Assembly (NCBI GenBank): GCA_020621865.1
Contig: JAHRYW010000010.1
Span: 58,788-101,074, forward strand
Reading direction: 5' to 3'
From: Betaproteobacteria bacterium
GTDB taxonomy: Bacteria; Pseudomonadota; Gammaproteobacteria; Burkholderiales; Rhodocyclaceae
Length of the DNA: 42,287 nt
Positions 31,664 through 40,905 of the stretch are shown one piece after another. Numbering within the stretch: position 1 is the stretch's first letter; each line of letters opens with the position of its first letter. Position numbers and translations under genes: made by a program. Under the pieces are notes generated by a model. It searched no databases. It was not told where the DNA came from and saw nothing but the letters and a program-made list of their open reading frames with translations.

Positions 31664-32074
31664 TTGACTGATTTATCCAGACTGCGCGGCGTCAGGGTTA
31701 TGGTCATTGACGACAGCAACACCATACGGCGCAGCGCCGAGATTTTTCTCGTCCAGGCCGGGTGCCAGGTCGTTCTCGCCGAAGACGGCTTCGATGCCTT
31801 GGCTAAAATCGCCGACCATCAGCCCAGTGTCATCTTCTGCGACATCATGATGCCGCGGCTCGACGGTTACCAGACCTGTTCCCTGATCAAGAAGAATGCC
31901 CGCTTCAAGGCCACGCCGGTGATCATGCTTTCCTCCAAGGACGGCCTGTTCGACCGGGCGCGCGGTCGCATGGTCGGTTCCGACCAGTATCTGACCAAGC
32001 CATTCACTAAAGACAGCCTGCTGCAAACGGTCGCCACCTTTGCCCTGCCGGCCGAGACAGAATCCAATACGTAG
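31664..32074 (+). CDS. pilG: Twitching-motility response regulator PilG
   Basis: The 136-aa product is a stand-alone receiver domain, very like P. aeruginosa PilG: VMVIDDSNTIRRSAEIFL, phosphoacceptor D60 in FCDIMMPRLDGYQTC, and VIMLSSKDGLFDRARGRMVGSDQYLTKPF. PilG promotes pilus extension downstream of the ChpA kinase. The start appears to be TTG at 31664, with AGGGGA 7 nt upstream; no ATG is available without losing the first beta strand. It heads the operon pilG-pilH-pilI-pilJ-chpA. Confidence 0.94.
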   Translation: MTDLSRLRGVRVMVIDDSNTIRRSAEIFLVQAGCQVVLAEDGFDALAKIADHQPSVIFCDIMMPRLDGYQTCSLIKKNARFKATPVIMLSSKDGLFDRARGRMVGSDQYLTKPFTKDSLLQTVATFALPAETESNT

Positions 32075-32093
32075 TACAGGGAGACACAGCAAA

Positions 32094-32459
32094 ATGCCCG
32101 TCAAGAATATTCTTGTGGTCGACGATTCGCCTACCGAACAGTTTTTTACCGTCGATATCCTGACCAAAGCCGGCTACCAGGTCACCACCGCCGAGACCGG
32201 CGAGGAAGGGATTGTCAAGGCCAAGGCGACCAAACCCGACCTGATCCTGATGGATGTCGTGATGCCCGGTCTTAATGGCTACCAGGCCACCCGCACCCTG
32301 ACCCGTGACGAGGACACCAAGGGTATTCCGGTCATCGTCTGCACCTCCAAGGGGCAGGAAACGGACAAGATATGGGGTTTGCGTCAGGGCGCCATCGATT
32401 ACCTCGTCAAGCCGCTGAATCCGGAAGAACTGCTGCAACGCATCGCGGCGCTGCCGTAG
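32094..32459 (+). CDS. pilH: Twitching-motility response regulator PilH
   Basis: The 121-aa receiver domain (the same length as P. aeruginosa PilH) has ILVVDDSPTEQFFTVDIL, phosphoacceptor D54 in LILMDVVMPGLNGYQATR and VIVCTSKGQETDKIWGLRQGAIDYLVKP. PilH counters PilG or drains phosphate from ChpA. The ATG follows AGGGAGA; the upstream in-frame extension overlaps pilG and is rejected. Confidence 0.94.
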   Translation: MPVKNILVVDDSPTEQFFTVDILTKAGYQVTTAETGEEGIVKAKATKPDLILMDVVMPGLNGYQATRTLTRDEDTKGIPVIVCTSKGQETDKIWGLRQGAIDYLVKPLNPEELLQRIAALP

Positions 32460-32464
32460 TCCAG

Positions 32465-32974
32465 ATGGCCAGAAAGACCAGTCTTCGGGACTTTCAGACC
32501 TACCTTGCCGGCCGCCTGAGCAGTGCGGCGCGTGGCAAGGGGTCGTCGTGGCTCGGCGTTGAGGCCGGTGGCGAAGCCTGGCTGGTCGATCTCTCCGATG
32601 GCGGCGAGATCGTCCAGGCCTCGCAATTGACGCCGGTGCCGCTGACGCGGCCGTGGTTCGCCGGCATCGCCAATATTCGCGGCAACTTGCACGCGGTCGG
32701 CGACTTTTCCCTGTTTCGCGGCGGTCCGCCCATCGTCCAGAATGCCAATGCGCGATTGCTGCTGATTGGCGCCCGCTATGGCGTCAATGCCGCCCTGCTG
32801 GTGTCGCGCATGCTGGGCCTGAAGAACCCCGACGACTTTACTGCGGAGCCTGCCGACACCTCGATGCCGGCCTGGGGCGCGCAGCGTTTTGCGGATACGC
32901 AGGGAAAGATCTGGCACAAACTTTCGGTGCGCGATCTGCTCGCCGATCAGGATTTCATGAATATCGGGGTTTGA
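32465..32974 (+). CDS. pilI: CheW-like adaptor PilI
   Basis: The 169-aa product is a CheW-domain adaptor that couples the receptor PilJ to the kinase ChpA: WLVDLSDGGEIVQASQLTPVPLTRPWFAGIANIRGNLHAVGDFSLF in parts, with the typical GIANIRG and VGDFS blocks, and a C-terminal WHKLSVRDLLADQDFMNIGV. It begins 5 nt after pilH. Synteny makes PilI the best name; the sequence alone says CheW. Confidence 0.9.
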   Translation: MARKTSLRDFQTYLAGRLSSAARGKGSSWLGVEAGGEAWLVDLSDGGEIVQASQLTPVPLTRPWFAGIANIRGNLHAVGDFSLFRGGPPIVQNANARLLLIGARYGVNAALLVSRMLGLKNPDDFTAEPADTSMPAWGAQRFADTQGKIWHKLSVRDLLADQDFMNIGV

Positions 32975-33013
32975 TCGCGGGCACCTGTCCGCATCCCCAA
33001 GTGGAGGATGTCC

Positions 33014-35152
33014 ATGGCTTTCAGCTTCAAGTTTCCAAAAATTGGCAGTGCCGGCGATGCGACGTTGTCGTCTCCGATGACCGTGGCGGCCGATATTCCG
33101 AGCAGCAGCCGGAGCCTGACCAGCAAGCTGCCACTGCCGGGCTTCCTGGCAGGCCAGCCGGTCGTCCAGCAGATGAAGACGCTGGGCGGGATCTTCCTTG
33201 CCGTGATGGTGCTGATCGCCGGCCTGGTTTTCCACGACAACCGCGAGTCGACGCACAACACCGCTTATATCGCGGCCTCCGGTGAGATGCGCATGCTTTC
33301 CCAGCGCCTGGCGAAGGCCTCTTCGCTGGCGCTGCAGGGTAACGCGGTCGCGTTCAAGCAATTGAAGGAATCGCGGGAAACTTTCGCCAAGCTGCTCGGC
33401 AGCCTGGCCAACGGTGGTGAAATCGGCGGCGTCAGCGTTCCCGCTTCGTCGAGCGATGTTCGGGCGCAACTGGATGCCCTGACCGAACGCTGGGCAGCCA
33501 CCGACAAGGATGCCGAAACCGTTATCGCCCAGGAAAAAAATCTGGTTGCCCTCGGCAAGAGCGTTGCCATCATCGACGACAAGAACTCGGTCATGCTCGA
33601 ACTGACCGAACAGATGGCTGCCCTGAAGCTGCAGGCGATGGCTTCGCCGCGGGATATCGCGGCCGCCAACCAGCTGGTGATGCTGACCCAGCGGATCGCC
33701 AAGAACGCTTCAGCGCTGCTGGTCGGCGCCGAAATCAATCCGGAAGTGGCCTTCCTGCTCGGCAAGGATACCAATGCCTTCCGCGATCTTCTTTCCGGGC
33801 TGAGCAAAGGCGGCAACGATGCCGACAGCCGCGCCAAGATGGATGAACTCGATGCCGCCTTCAAGGAATACCAGGGGGCGGTTTCCAGCATTCTCGGCAA
33901 CATGCAGCCACTGGTCCTTTCCAAGCAGGCCGGTTCGCGTATTTTCCGCGAGAGCGAGGATCTGCTGAAGGCGACCGACGATCTGGCGCTGGCCTACCAG
34001 GAAGGTTTGTCCGAACGCGGCCTGTACATCATTGCCCTGATCATCCTCTCCTTGCTGGCCCTGGCCACGCTGGCCGTCCTTGCCAAGATCTACCTCGAAG
34101 ATACCGAGCGTCGTGCCGAAGCGGCCGAGCAGCAGCGTCATGCCTCAGACAACACCAACCGCGAAAACCAGGACGCCATTCTGCGCCTGATGAACGAACT
34201 CGGCGATCTGGCCGACGGCGACCTGACCGTTACCGCCACCGTCAGCGAAAACATCACCGGCGCCATCGCCGACTCGATCAACTACACCATTGAAGAACTG
34301 CGCGTGCTGGTCGGCCGGATCAACGACGCGGCGAACCGGGTGACGGCAGCAACCGAAATTGCCCGTTTGAACTCTGCCCAGCTGCTTGACGCTGCCGAGC
34401 GTCAATCGACCGAAATTCAGGAAGCCGGCCAGTCGGCGCGGGAAATGGCGCGTTCGATGTCGGAAGTTTCGGAAAGCGCGACCGAGTCCGCCCAGGTTGC
34501 CCGGCAATCGCTGATGGCCGCCGAAAAGGGTACGCAGGCCGTGCAGGACTCGATCAAGGGCATGAACGAAATTCGCAACCAGATCCAGGAAACCTCGAAG
34601 CGGATCAAGCGACTCGGCGAAAGCTCGCAGGAGATCGGTGAAATCGTGGAACTGATTTCCGACATTACCGAACAGACCAACGTTCTGGCCTTGAACGCGG
34701 CCATTCAGGCGGCCTCGGCCGGCGATGCCGGGCGCGGCTTCACGGTGGTTGCCGAGGAAGTGCAACGACTGGCCGAACGTTCCGCCGAAGCAACGAAACA
34801 GATTGCGGCGATTGTGAAGACCATTCAGACCGACACCCAGGACGCCGTCTCCGCCATGGAACAATCGACCCGCGGTGTGGTTGAAGGGGCCAAGCTGTCC
34901 GACGCGGCCGGCCAGGCACTGTCCGAAATCGGCCAGGTGTCGCGCGACCTTGCCGACCTCATTCAGAGCATTTCTTCCTCGACGCAGAACCAGGCCAATT
35001 CGGCGACGCAGGTGGCGCGCCTGATGCAGGACATTCTCAACGTAACGGAACAGACGACCGCCGGTACGCAGCGTACCGCCGAGGCCGTCGATGAACTGAC
35101 CGCACTGGCTTCGGAACTGAAGGGTTCGGTTGCCGGCTTCAAGGTGGACTGA
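33014..35152 (+). CDS. pilJ: Pilus-linked methyl-accepting chemotaxis receptor PilJ
   Basis: The 712-aa product has a cytoplasmic N-terminus, membrane helix 1 (about 56-74), a periplasmic region of about 260 residues with two PilJ-type repeats (each opening with a (L/M)SQRLAK- or [13 protein letters not shown] motif), helix 2 (about 336-360), then a signalling domain whose hairpin tip is [33 protein letters not shown] (about 552-584, in part). Six-residue spacing from GGAGG (33003-33007) favours the ATG at 33014 over 33008. It senses surface contact or pilus state and controls ChpA. Confidence 0.95.
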   Translation: MAFSFKFPKIGSAGDATLSSPMTVAADIPSSSRSLTSKLPLPGFLAGQPVVQQMKTLGGIFLAVMVLIAGLVFHDNRESTHNTAYIAASGEMRMLSQRLAKASSLALQGNAVAFKQLKESRETFAKLLGSLANGGEIGGVSVPASSSDVRAQLDALTERWAATDKDAETVIAQEKNLVALGKSVAIIDDKNSVMLELTEQMAALKLQAMASPRDIAAANQLVMLTQRIAKNASALLVGAEINPEVAFLLGKDTNAFRDLLSGLSKGGNDADSRAKMDELDAAFKEYQGAVSSILGNMQPLVLSKQAGSRIFRESEDLLKATDDLALAYQEGLSERGLYIIALIILSLLALATLAVLAKIYLEDTERRAEAAEQQRHASDNTNRENQDAILRLMNELGDLADGDLTVTATVSENITGAIADSINYTIEELRVLVGRINDAANRVTAATEIARLNSAQLLDAAERQSTEIQEAGQSAREMARSMSEVSESATESAQVARQSLMAAEKGTQAVQDSIKGMNEIRNQIQETSKRIKRLGESSQEIGEIVELISDITEQTNVLALNAAIQAASAGDAGRGFTVVAEEVQRLAERSAEATKQIAAIVKTIQTDTQDAVSAMEQSTRGVVEGAKLSDAAGQALSEIGQVSRDLADLIQSISSSTQNQANSATQVARLMQDILNVTEQTTAGTQRTAEAVDELTALASELKGSVAGFKVD

Positions 35153-35174
35153 CCGATACTGATCGCGAGAGACA

Positions 35175-38100
35175 ATGAACGCGGCAACTGAATTCGATTT
35201 GGGGCCCCTGACCTGGGTCAAGGGCGAGATTGATCTGGCGCTGGAGCGTGCCGGGGAGGCTTTCGGCCTCTACAAGACGGGCGCCGATGCCACCCAGCTC
35301 AAATTCTGCCGCACCCATGTTCACCAGGTGCACGGTGCGCTGGCGATTGTTGGGCTGGATGGTGTCACACAGGTGACCGAGTCACTGGAAGCGCTGCTTT
35401 CCGGGATGGAGGAAGGCCGACTGGCTGCCGACGAGGCGAGTCTGGCGGCCATCCCTGATGCGCTGGCCGGAATTCACCTGTATCTCGACGAATTGATGGT
35501 TGGCGAGCCCAATCAGCCGCTTCGTCTGCTGCCGATTTATCTCTCATTGGCCAAGGCTCGGGGGATGAACGCGGCGCGTGCCAGCGACCTGTTCTTTCCT
35601 GACCTTTCGCTGCGCCCACCGAAGCGGGCCTCCGCCGCCCCGGCCCTGCCGCCTGAGCAACTGCGCCAGGTTCTGAAGGCCGAGCGTGCCCGCTACCAGA
35701 AGGGCCTGCTGCGCTGGCTGACCAAGCCGGCCGAGGCCGAGGAGGGCCGGCGGCTGATGCTCGATGCCCTGAAAGGCATCGAAGCGACGCAGGAATCCTC
35801 GTCGGCCCGCTCGTTCTGGTGGGCGGCCCAGGCCTTCATCGAGGCGCTGAAGGACCCGGCGGTCAGCTCCGACGCGACGGTCAAGCAGGTCAGCGCCCGC
35901 ATCGACCTGCAGATTCGCCGCCTGCTCGAAGGTTCGAACAGTCTTGCCGAACGCCTGATGCGCGAGGCGCTCTACCACGTTGCCCAGGCCCACCCCGAGC
36001 CAAGCAGCGTGGTGTCCCAAGTGCAGGCTGCCTATGGCTTGCCCTCTCAGTTGCCGGCGCCGGCCTCGATCAGCGTCGCCGCCCCGCAGGATGCCGTGCT
36101 GCGTCGCCTGCGCGAGGTCCTGGCAACGGCCGAAGAACTCTGGAACAAGGTGTGTTCCGGCAGCATCGCCAACCTGCCGGGTTTTGCCGAACAGGCGAGG
36201 ACGGTTGCCGGGCTGACCGAAGAAATCGCCCAGACCGATCTCAAGCGCCTTGGCCAGGGATTGGGGGCAATCGCCAACTGGCTGAGCGACGATGCCTCGC
36301 GCTATTCCGACGCGGTGGCCATGGAAGTGGCGACCGCGATCCTGCTGTTGCAGAATGCGCAGGAAGGCTTCAAGCGCCTGGGAACCGATTTTGCCCAGCA
36401 GGTAGACCTGATGGTCGCCCGTCTCTATGCCTGCATCGCCGGTCGGCCGGCGGCCGACGAAGCGCTGCCGCTACTCGACGAAATGACCCGCCGGGCGCAG
36501 GAAAAACTGCTGATCAGCCAGGTTGCCCGAGAAATCCAGAACAACCTGGCGCAGGTCGAGCAATCGCTCGATGCCTTCTTCCGGGACTCTTCGCAGGCCC
36601 ACGACCTGGCGCCGCTCGACGGTCCGCTCAAGCAGATTGGCGGCGCGCTGGCGATGCTTGGACACATGGGAGCGGCGGCCAGCATCAAGGCCTGTGGCGA
36701 ACAGATTCATGCTTTTGCCCAGCCCGGCGCCACACCGGGTCCGGAAGACTTCGAGAATATCGCCCAGCAGTTGTCGCTGCTCGGCTTCTTCGTCGATGCC
36801 CTGCCCAGCGGCGAATCGGACTTCGAGTCCTTCGTCGCCCGCATGCAGGGCGGCCCGGAAGAAGTCGTCGAGGAAGACGATTTTCTGCCGGAGCCGGTCG
36901 CCATTGCCAGTGTCGAGTCGGAACTCGCCCAGCAGGCACGTGACACGCATGCCCTGGTCGAGGCGCTGAAGGAAGCGCCCGAGGACGAACGACTGCACGA
37001 GGAACTCAAGCAGAACCTTCAGGCCATACAGCAGGATGCCGATCTGGTCGCCAATCATGAATTGGGCGAAAGCGCCAAAGCGGCGCTCGAGGCGCTGAAA
37101 ACCGGCGATCTGGCCAGCGCCGAGGTCGATGCGGCACTGGCGGCGCTCAAGCCGCAACAGCCGGAAGTCCTGCAACCGACGGCCGCGACGCTGGAGCTTG
37201 CCGAATCGACCCATGAGGTCATCGACGCCGAATTGCTGTCGATTTTCCTCGAAGAGGCCAATGAAGTCCTGGCCACGATGGGTGAGCAGAAGGCCATCCT
37301 GACCAGCGACCCGCACAATGTGGAGGCGCTGACCGTCATCCGGCGGTCCACGCACACCTTGAAGGGTAGCGGCCGTATGGTCGGCCTGACCGACCTCGGT
37401 GAAGCGGCGTGGGAGCTCGAGCAGACCTTCAATCTCTGGCTGCGTCAGGATCAGTGGGCGACGCCCGAACTGATCCAGTTGATCGAAGGCGAGCATGCAC
37501 TGTTTTCGGACTGGGTGCGCCATCTGGAATCCGGCCAGGGTTCGGCGCCCGATCCGCGTGCCTTGGTGGCCTTGGCCGCCCAGTTGCGCGGGGTGGAAGC
37601 GCCCGTTGCAACACCGCTTGAAGTCCCCGTCGCACCGGTTGAAACGCCGGCCGTGGCGGAAGTGCCACTCGTCACCGAGGTTGATGCTCCGCTGGCGGCG
37701 CTTGAGGCATTGGAACCGCTATCCGCTGACCGCGAACCCGAGGCACTTGGTGCCCCCGACGAATTCCCGATCATCGAATTTACGCTACCGGAAGACGGGC
37801 TGACCCTGGACGAGGAGCTCCTTGCCACGGAACTCGGCGAGGAGCCGGCGATCGAGGTGCCGGAGGTCGAGGCCTTGTCGCTGGCCGAACCGCTGCAGGA
37901 GCTTGCCGTGGTCGAAGAGGTGCCGGCCGAGGAGGCGCCAGTTGAGGCAGCCCTGCCGGAGGTGATCGAGCTGACCGAAGTGGCCGAGCCGGAACTGCCG
38001 TCCTCGCCCGCCGAGGAGGAGCTGCCTACCGTCGAAACACCGGCCGTGGAGGCCGTTGCACCGACCCTCTACGACATCTTCCGCGAAGAGGCCCGTGGCC

Positions 38101-40844
38101 ATCTGCAGACGCTGCTGGCCAGCTATGTCGTCCTCGACGCCAATCCCTTCGCCCCGACGACTTTCGATATGACGCGGGCGGCCCACACGCTGGGCGGCAT
38201 TGCCGCGACGGTCGGCCTGATGCCGATCAACCGGCTGGCCATCGCCCTTGAGCATGCCTTGCTGCGCCGCGACGGTTCGGCGCATCCCGAAAGTATCGAA
38301 GGCCTGGAGACTGTCCGCCAGAGCATCATCACACTGGAAGGCATGTTCGAAGCACTGGCCCGGCAACAGGCCCCGGACGATCAGCCGCAGTTGATCGCTG
38401 CGCTGGACGACGTATTCCACCCGGCGCCTGTGGTCGAGGAAGCGGTCGCGCCGACCAGCGCTGAGATCATTCCGCTGCATGGCGGCAGTGTGCCGAGCGC
38501 GGTGCCGGAAGCCGAAGTGTCCCCCGTCGCGGCGCCTGCAGCCCCGACGCCGGCGCTGCCTCAGCTGACCGACGAATTCGACGAGCAGTTGCTGCCCATC
38601 TTCCTGGAAGAGGCGGTCGACCTGACCCGCGATCTGACCACGCAGTTGCGTGCCTGGCGGACAGACCCGGCCGGTGGCGCCGCGCCGCATGCGATCGCTC
38701 GCCTGCTGCACACCTTCAAGGGCAGCGCTCGGATGGCCGGGGCGATGAACCTGGGCGAAGTCACCCACCAGGTCGAGACACGGGTCGAGGAGGTGATGCG
38801 CCTGGGAGGGCCGGCATCGCCGGCCGTCATCGACGAAATCGAAGCCGGTTGCGATACCCTGGTCCAGTCGGTGGAACGCCTGCGCGCCGGACCGCAGGAG
38901 GCGGTCGCGCCCGAGCTACCGGCAACGCCGGCCGATGAAACCGAGCCGGCCGCAGATGTTGCGGCAGCGCCTGTAGCCCCTCAGCCGGTCACGCATGAGC
39001 CGGAAGGCGAGAGCGAGGCGGCTGGTCAGCGTGCGACTTTGCGGGTTCGCGCCGACCTGATCGACCGTCTGGTCAACGAGGCCGGCGAGTTGTCCATCGC
39101 CCGGACCCGGATCGAAGGTGAAATGCGCAGCCTGAAGGGTTCGCTGCTCGAACTGACCGAAAACGTCATTCGTCTGCGCCGCCAGTTGCGCGACATCGAA
39201 ATCCAGGCCGAAACGCAGATCCAGGCCCGCGTCGCCCATACGCCGGAAGGCGAGACCGAATTCGACCCGCTCGAACTCGACCGCTTCACGCGCTTCCAGG
39301 AACTGACCCGCTTCATGGCCGAGTCGGTCAACGACGTGGCGACCGTCCAGCAAAACCTGCTGAAGAATCTCGACGACGCCAACGCGGCGATCATTGCCCA
39401 GTCGCGTCTGAACCGCAGCCTGCAGCAGGAACTGATGGGCGTGCGCATGCTGCCCTTCGCCAGCCAGACCGAGCGTCTCTACCGCATCGTCCGCCAGACG
39501 ACCAAGGAAACCGGCAAGCGGGCGACGCTCGACATCGTCGGCGGCCAGGTCGAGATCGACCGCTCGGTGCTCGACAAGATGCTGGCGCCGGTCGAGCACA
39601 TGCTGCGCAATGCCGTGGCGCACGGCATCGAGGATCGCGAACAGCGGCTGGCCGCCGGCAAGCCGGAAGTCGGCGAAATCGTCGTCAAGCTGGCCCAGGA
39701 AGGCAATGAAATCATCCTGTCGATGACCGACGACGGCAAGGGTCTGGACGCCGGGCGCATCCGCACCCGGGCCGAGGCCATGGGTCTTCTCCAGCCGGGC
39801 CAGGCGGTCGATGACGCCACGCTGTACGACTTCATTTTCCAGCCGGGTTTCTCGACGGCCGTCGAACTGACTCAACTGGCCGGTCGCGGCATCGGCATGG
39901 ACGTCGTCAAGACTGAGGTCGGCGAGCTCGGCGGGCGGATCGAAATCCTGTCGCAGGCCGGCAAGGGAACGACCTTCCGGCTCTACCTGCCGCTGACTCT
40001 GGCCGTCACGCAGACGCTGCTGGTCCGCGTCGGCAATCAGCACTACGCCGTGCCCTCGACGATGATCGAACAGGTCATGGAAATGAAGGAAAAGGGCCTG
40101 GCCGCCATTCGAGAACAGGGCGAGGTGGTGTGGCAGGGCAACCGCTATCCCTTCCATTTTCTGCCGCATCTGCTCGGCGATGCCCAGGCGCTGCCTGAAC
40201 TGCATCGCCAGTACTGGGTGCTGCTGCTGCGTTCGGGGTCCCAGCGCGTTGCCGTGCTGGTCGACGAACTGAACGGCAACCAGGAAGTCGTGGTCAAGAA
40301 CATCGGCGCCCAGTTGTCACGGGTGGTCGGTATTGCCGGGGCGACGGTGCTCGGCGATGGTCGTGTCGTGCTGATCCTGAATCCGGTGGCGCTGGCCAGC
40401 CGGACGCCGGTGATCAGCGTCCAGGCGGCCATTCCGGCGGTTCCCGTGGCGGTGGCCACGGAAGTCTCGGCCATGCCGACGGTGATGGTTGTCGACGATT
40501 CGCTGACCGTGCGCAAGATCACCAGCCGCCTGCTGATGCGCGAAGGCTATCAGGTCGTGCTGGCCAAGGACGGCGTCGATGCGCTGGAGCAGTTGATCGA
40601 CGTGATGCCGGACGTGATCCTGTCCGACATCGAGATGCCGCGCATGGACGGTTTCGATTTCGTCCGCAATGTGCGCGGCGATGAGCGCCTGCGCGGCTTG
40701 CCGATCATCATGATCACCTCGCGGACCGCCGACAAGCACCGCAACTACGCGCTGGAAATCGGCGCCAACCACTACCTCGGCAAGCCTTACGACGAGGCTG
40801 AACTATTGGGGCTGGTCGCCGGCTATTGCAAGCGGGCGCACTAA
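35175..40844 (+). CDS. chpA: ChpA/PilL multi-Hpt hybrid chemotaxis kinase
   Basis: The 1,889-aa product is the CheA-type kinase of the Pil-Chp system. Visible phosphotransfer modules: an N-terminal Hpt-like HQVHGAL (H50), a degenerate one LKQIGGALAMLG (about 486, no His), then HTLKGSGRMVG (H727), HTLGGIAATVG (H1004) and HTFKGSARMAG (H1179), separated by long Glu/Pro/Val/Ala-rich linkers (about 820-955). The kinase core follows: dimerisation (about 1286-1340), HATPase with LRNAVAHGIE (about 1476) and DDGKGLDAGRI, GRGIGMDVV (about 1570), a CheW domain (about 1606-1750) and a receiver with D1818. H1004 lacks the usual Lys (HTLGG). Length is shorter than P. aeruginosa ChpA (about 2,470). No pilK, chpB or chpC follows; the operon ends here. 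Confidence 0.95.
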   Translation: MNAATEFDLGPLTWVKGEIDLALERAGEAFGLYKTGADATQLKFCRTHVHQVHGALAIVGLDGVTQVTESLEALLSGMEEGRLAADEASLAAIPDALAGIHLYLDELMVGEPNQPLRLLPIYLSLAKARGMNAARASDLFFPDLSLRPPKRASAAPALPPEQLRQVLKAERARYQKGLLRWLTKPAEAEEGRRLMLDALKGIEATQESSSARSFWWAAQAFIEALKDPAVSSDATVKQVSARIDLQIRRLLEGSNSLAERLMREALYHVAQAHPEPSSVVSQVQAAYGLPSQLPAPASISVAAPQDAVLRRLREVLATAEELWNKVCSGSIANLPGFAEQARTVAGLTEEIAQTDLKRLGQGLGAIANWLSDDASRYSDAVAMEVATAILLLQNAQEGFKRLGTDFAQQVDLMVARLYACIAGRPAADEALPLLDEMTRRAQEKLLISQVAREIQNNLAQVEQSLDAFFRDSSQAHDLAPLDGPLKQIGGALAMLGHMGAAASIKACGEQIHAFAQPGATPGPEDFENIAQQLSLLGFFVDALPSGESDFESFVARMQGGPEEVVEEDDFLPEPVAIASVESELAQQARDTHALVEALKEAPEDERLHEELKQNLQAIQQDADLVANHELGESAKAALEALKTGDLASAEVDAALAALKPQQPEVLQPTAATLELAESTHEVIDAELLSIFLEEANEVLATMGEQKAILTSDPHNVEALTVIRRSTHTLKGSGRMVGLTDLGEAAWELEQTFNLWLRQDQWATPELIQLIEGEHALFSDWVRHLESGQGSAPDPRALVALAAQLRGVEAPVATPLEVPVAPVETPAVAEVPLVTEVDAPLAALEALEPLSADREPEALGAPDEFPIIEFTLPEDGLTLDEELLATELGEEPAIEVPEVEALSLAEPLQELAVVEEVPAEEAPVEAALPEVIELTEVAEPELPSSPAEEELPTVETPAVEAVAPTLYDIFREEARGHLQTLLASYVVLDANPFAPTTFDMTRAAHTLGGIAATVGLMPINRLAIALEHALLRRDGSAHPESIEGLETVRQSIITLEGMFEALARQQAPDDQPQLIAALDDVFHPAPVVEEAVAPTSAEIIPLHGGSVPSAVPEAEVSPVAAPAAPTPALPQLTDEFDEQLLPIFLEEAVDLTRDLTTQLRAWRTDPAGGAAPHAIARLLHTFKGSARMAGAMNLGEVTHQVETRVEEVMRLGGPASPAVIDEIEAGCDTLVQSVERLRAGPQEAVAPELPATPADETEPAADVAAAPVAPQPVTHEPEGESEAAGQRATLRVRADLIDRLVNEAGELSIARTRIEGEMRSLKGSLLELTENVIRLRRQLRDIEIQAETQIQARVAHTPEGETEFDPLELDRFTRFQELTRFMAESVNDVATVQQNLLKNLDDANAAIIAQSRLNRSLQQELMGVRMLPFASQTERLYRIVRQTTKETGKRATLDIVGGQVEIDRSVLDKMLAPVEHMLRNAVAHGIEDREQRLAAGKPEVGEIVVKLAQEGNEIILSMTDDGKGLDAGRIRTRAEAMGLLQPGQAVDDATLYDFIFQPGFSTAVELTQLAGRGIGMDVVKTEVGELGGRIEILSQAGKGTTFRLYLPLTLAVTQTLLVRVGNQHYAVPSTMIEQVMEMKEKGLAAIREQGEVVWQGNRYPFHFLPHLLGDAQALPELHRQYWVLLLRSGSQRVAVLVDELNGNQEVVVKNIGAQLSRVVGIAGATVLGDGRVVLILNPVALASRTPVISVQAAIPAVPVAVATEVSAMPTVMVVDDSLTVRKITSRLLMREGYQVVLAKDGVDALEQLIDVMPDVILSDIEMPRMDGFDFVRNVRGDERLRGLPIIMITSRTADKHRNYALEIGANHYLGKPYDEAELLGLVAGYCKRAH

Positions 40845-40851
40845 AAGACAG

Positions 40852-40890
40852 GGCTGGCCGTGGCCAATGCTACGGTCAGCCGGTTTTTTT
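40852..40890 (+). terminator. Rho-independent terminator of the pil-chp operon
   Basis: GGCTGGCCGT (40852-40861) pairs with ACGGTCAGCC (40872-40881) with one G-U pair, loop of 10 nt, then GG and seven T (40884-40890). The right arm and T-run are part of repeat copy F; the left arm is unique sequence just after the chpA stop. Confidence 0.88.
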
Positions 40891-40905
40891 GCCTGATTTC
40901 AAAAT
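40862..40905 (+). repeat. Dispersed AATGCTACGGTC element, copy F
   Basis: GGCC then the core at 40866-40877, AGCCGG, T7 and a diverged tail (GCCTGATTTCAAAATT). It lies between the convergent chpA and phrB. The phrB stop codon (TGA, 40878-40876 on the minus strand) and the last few phrB codons (SGKKTG) are made of this element. Confidence 0.88.

Noticed and set aside
34308..34320. GGTCGGCCGG in pilJ, like part of the dispersed element
   Set aside because: A short GC-rich match explained by common codons; there is no core or W-tract around it. The same applies to mgtE near 27641.
38205..38222. Possible further repeat copy (ACGGTCGGCCTGATG) in chpA
   Set aside because: Only half the core is present, no AATGCT precedes it, and the residues are part of a normal Hpt module (AATVGLMP).
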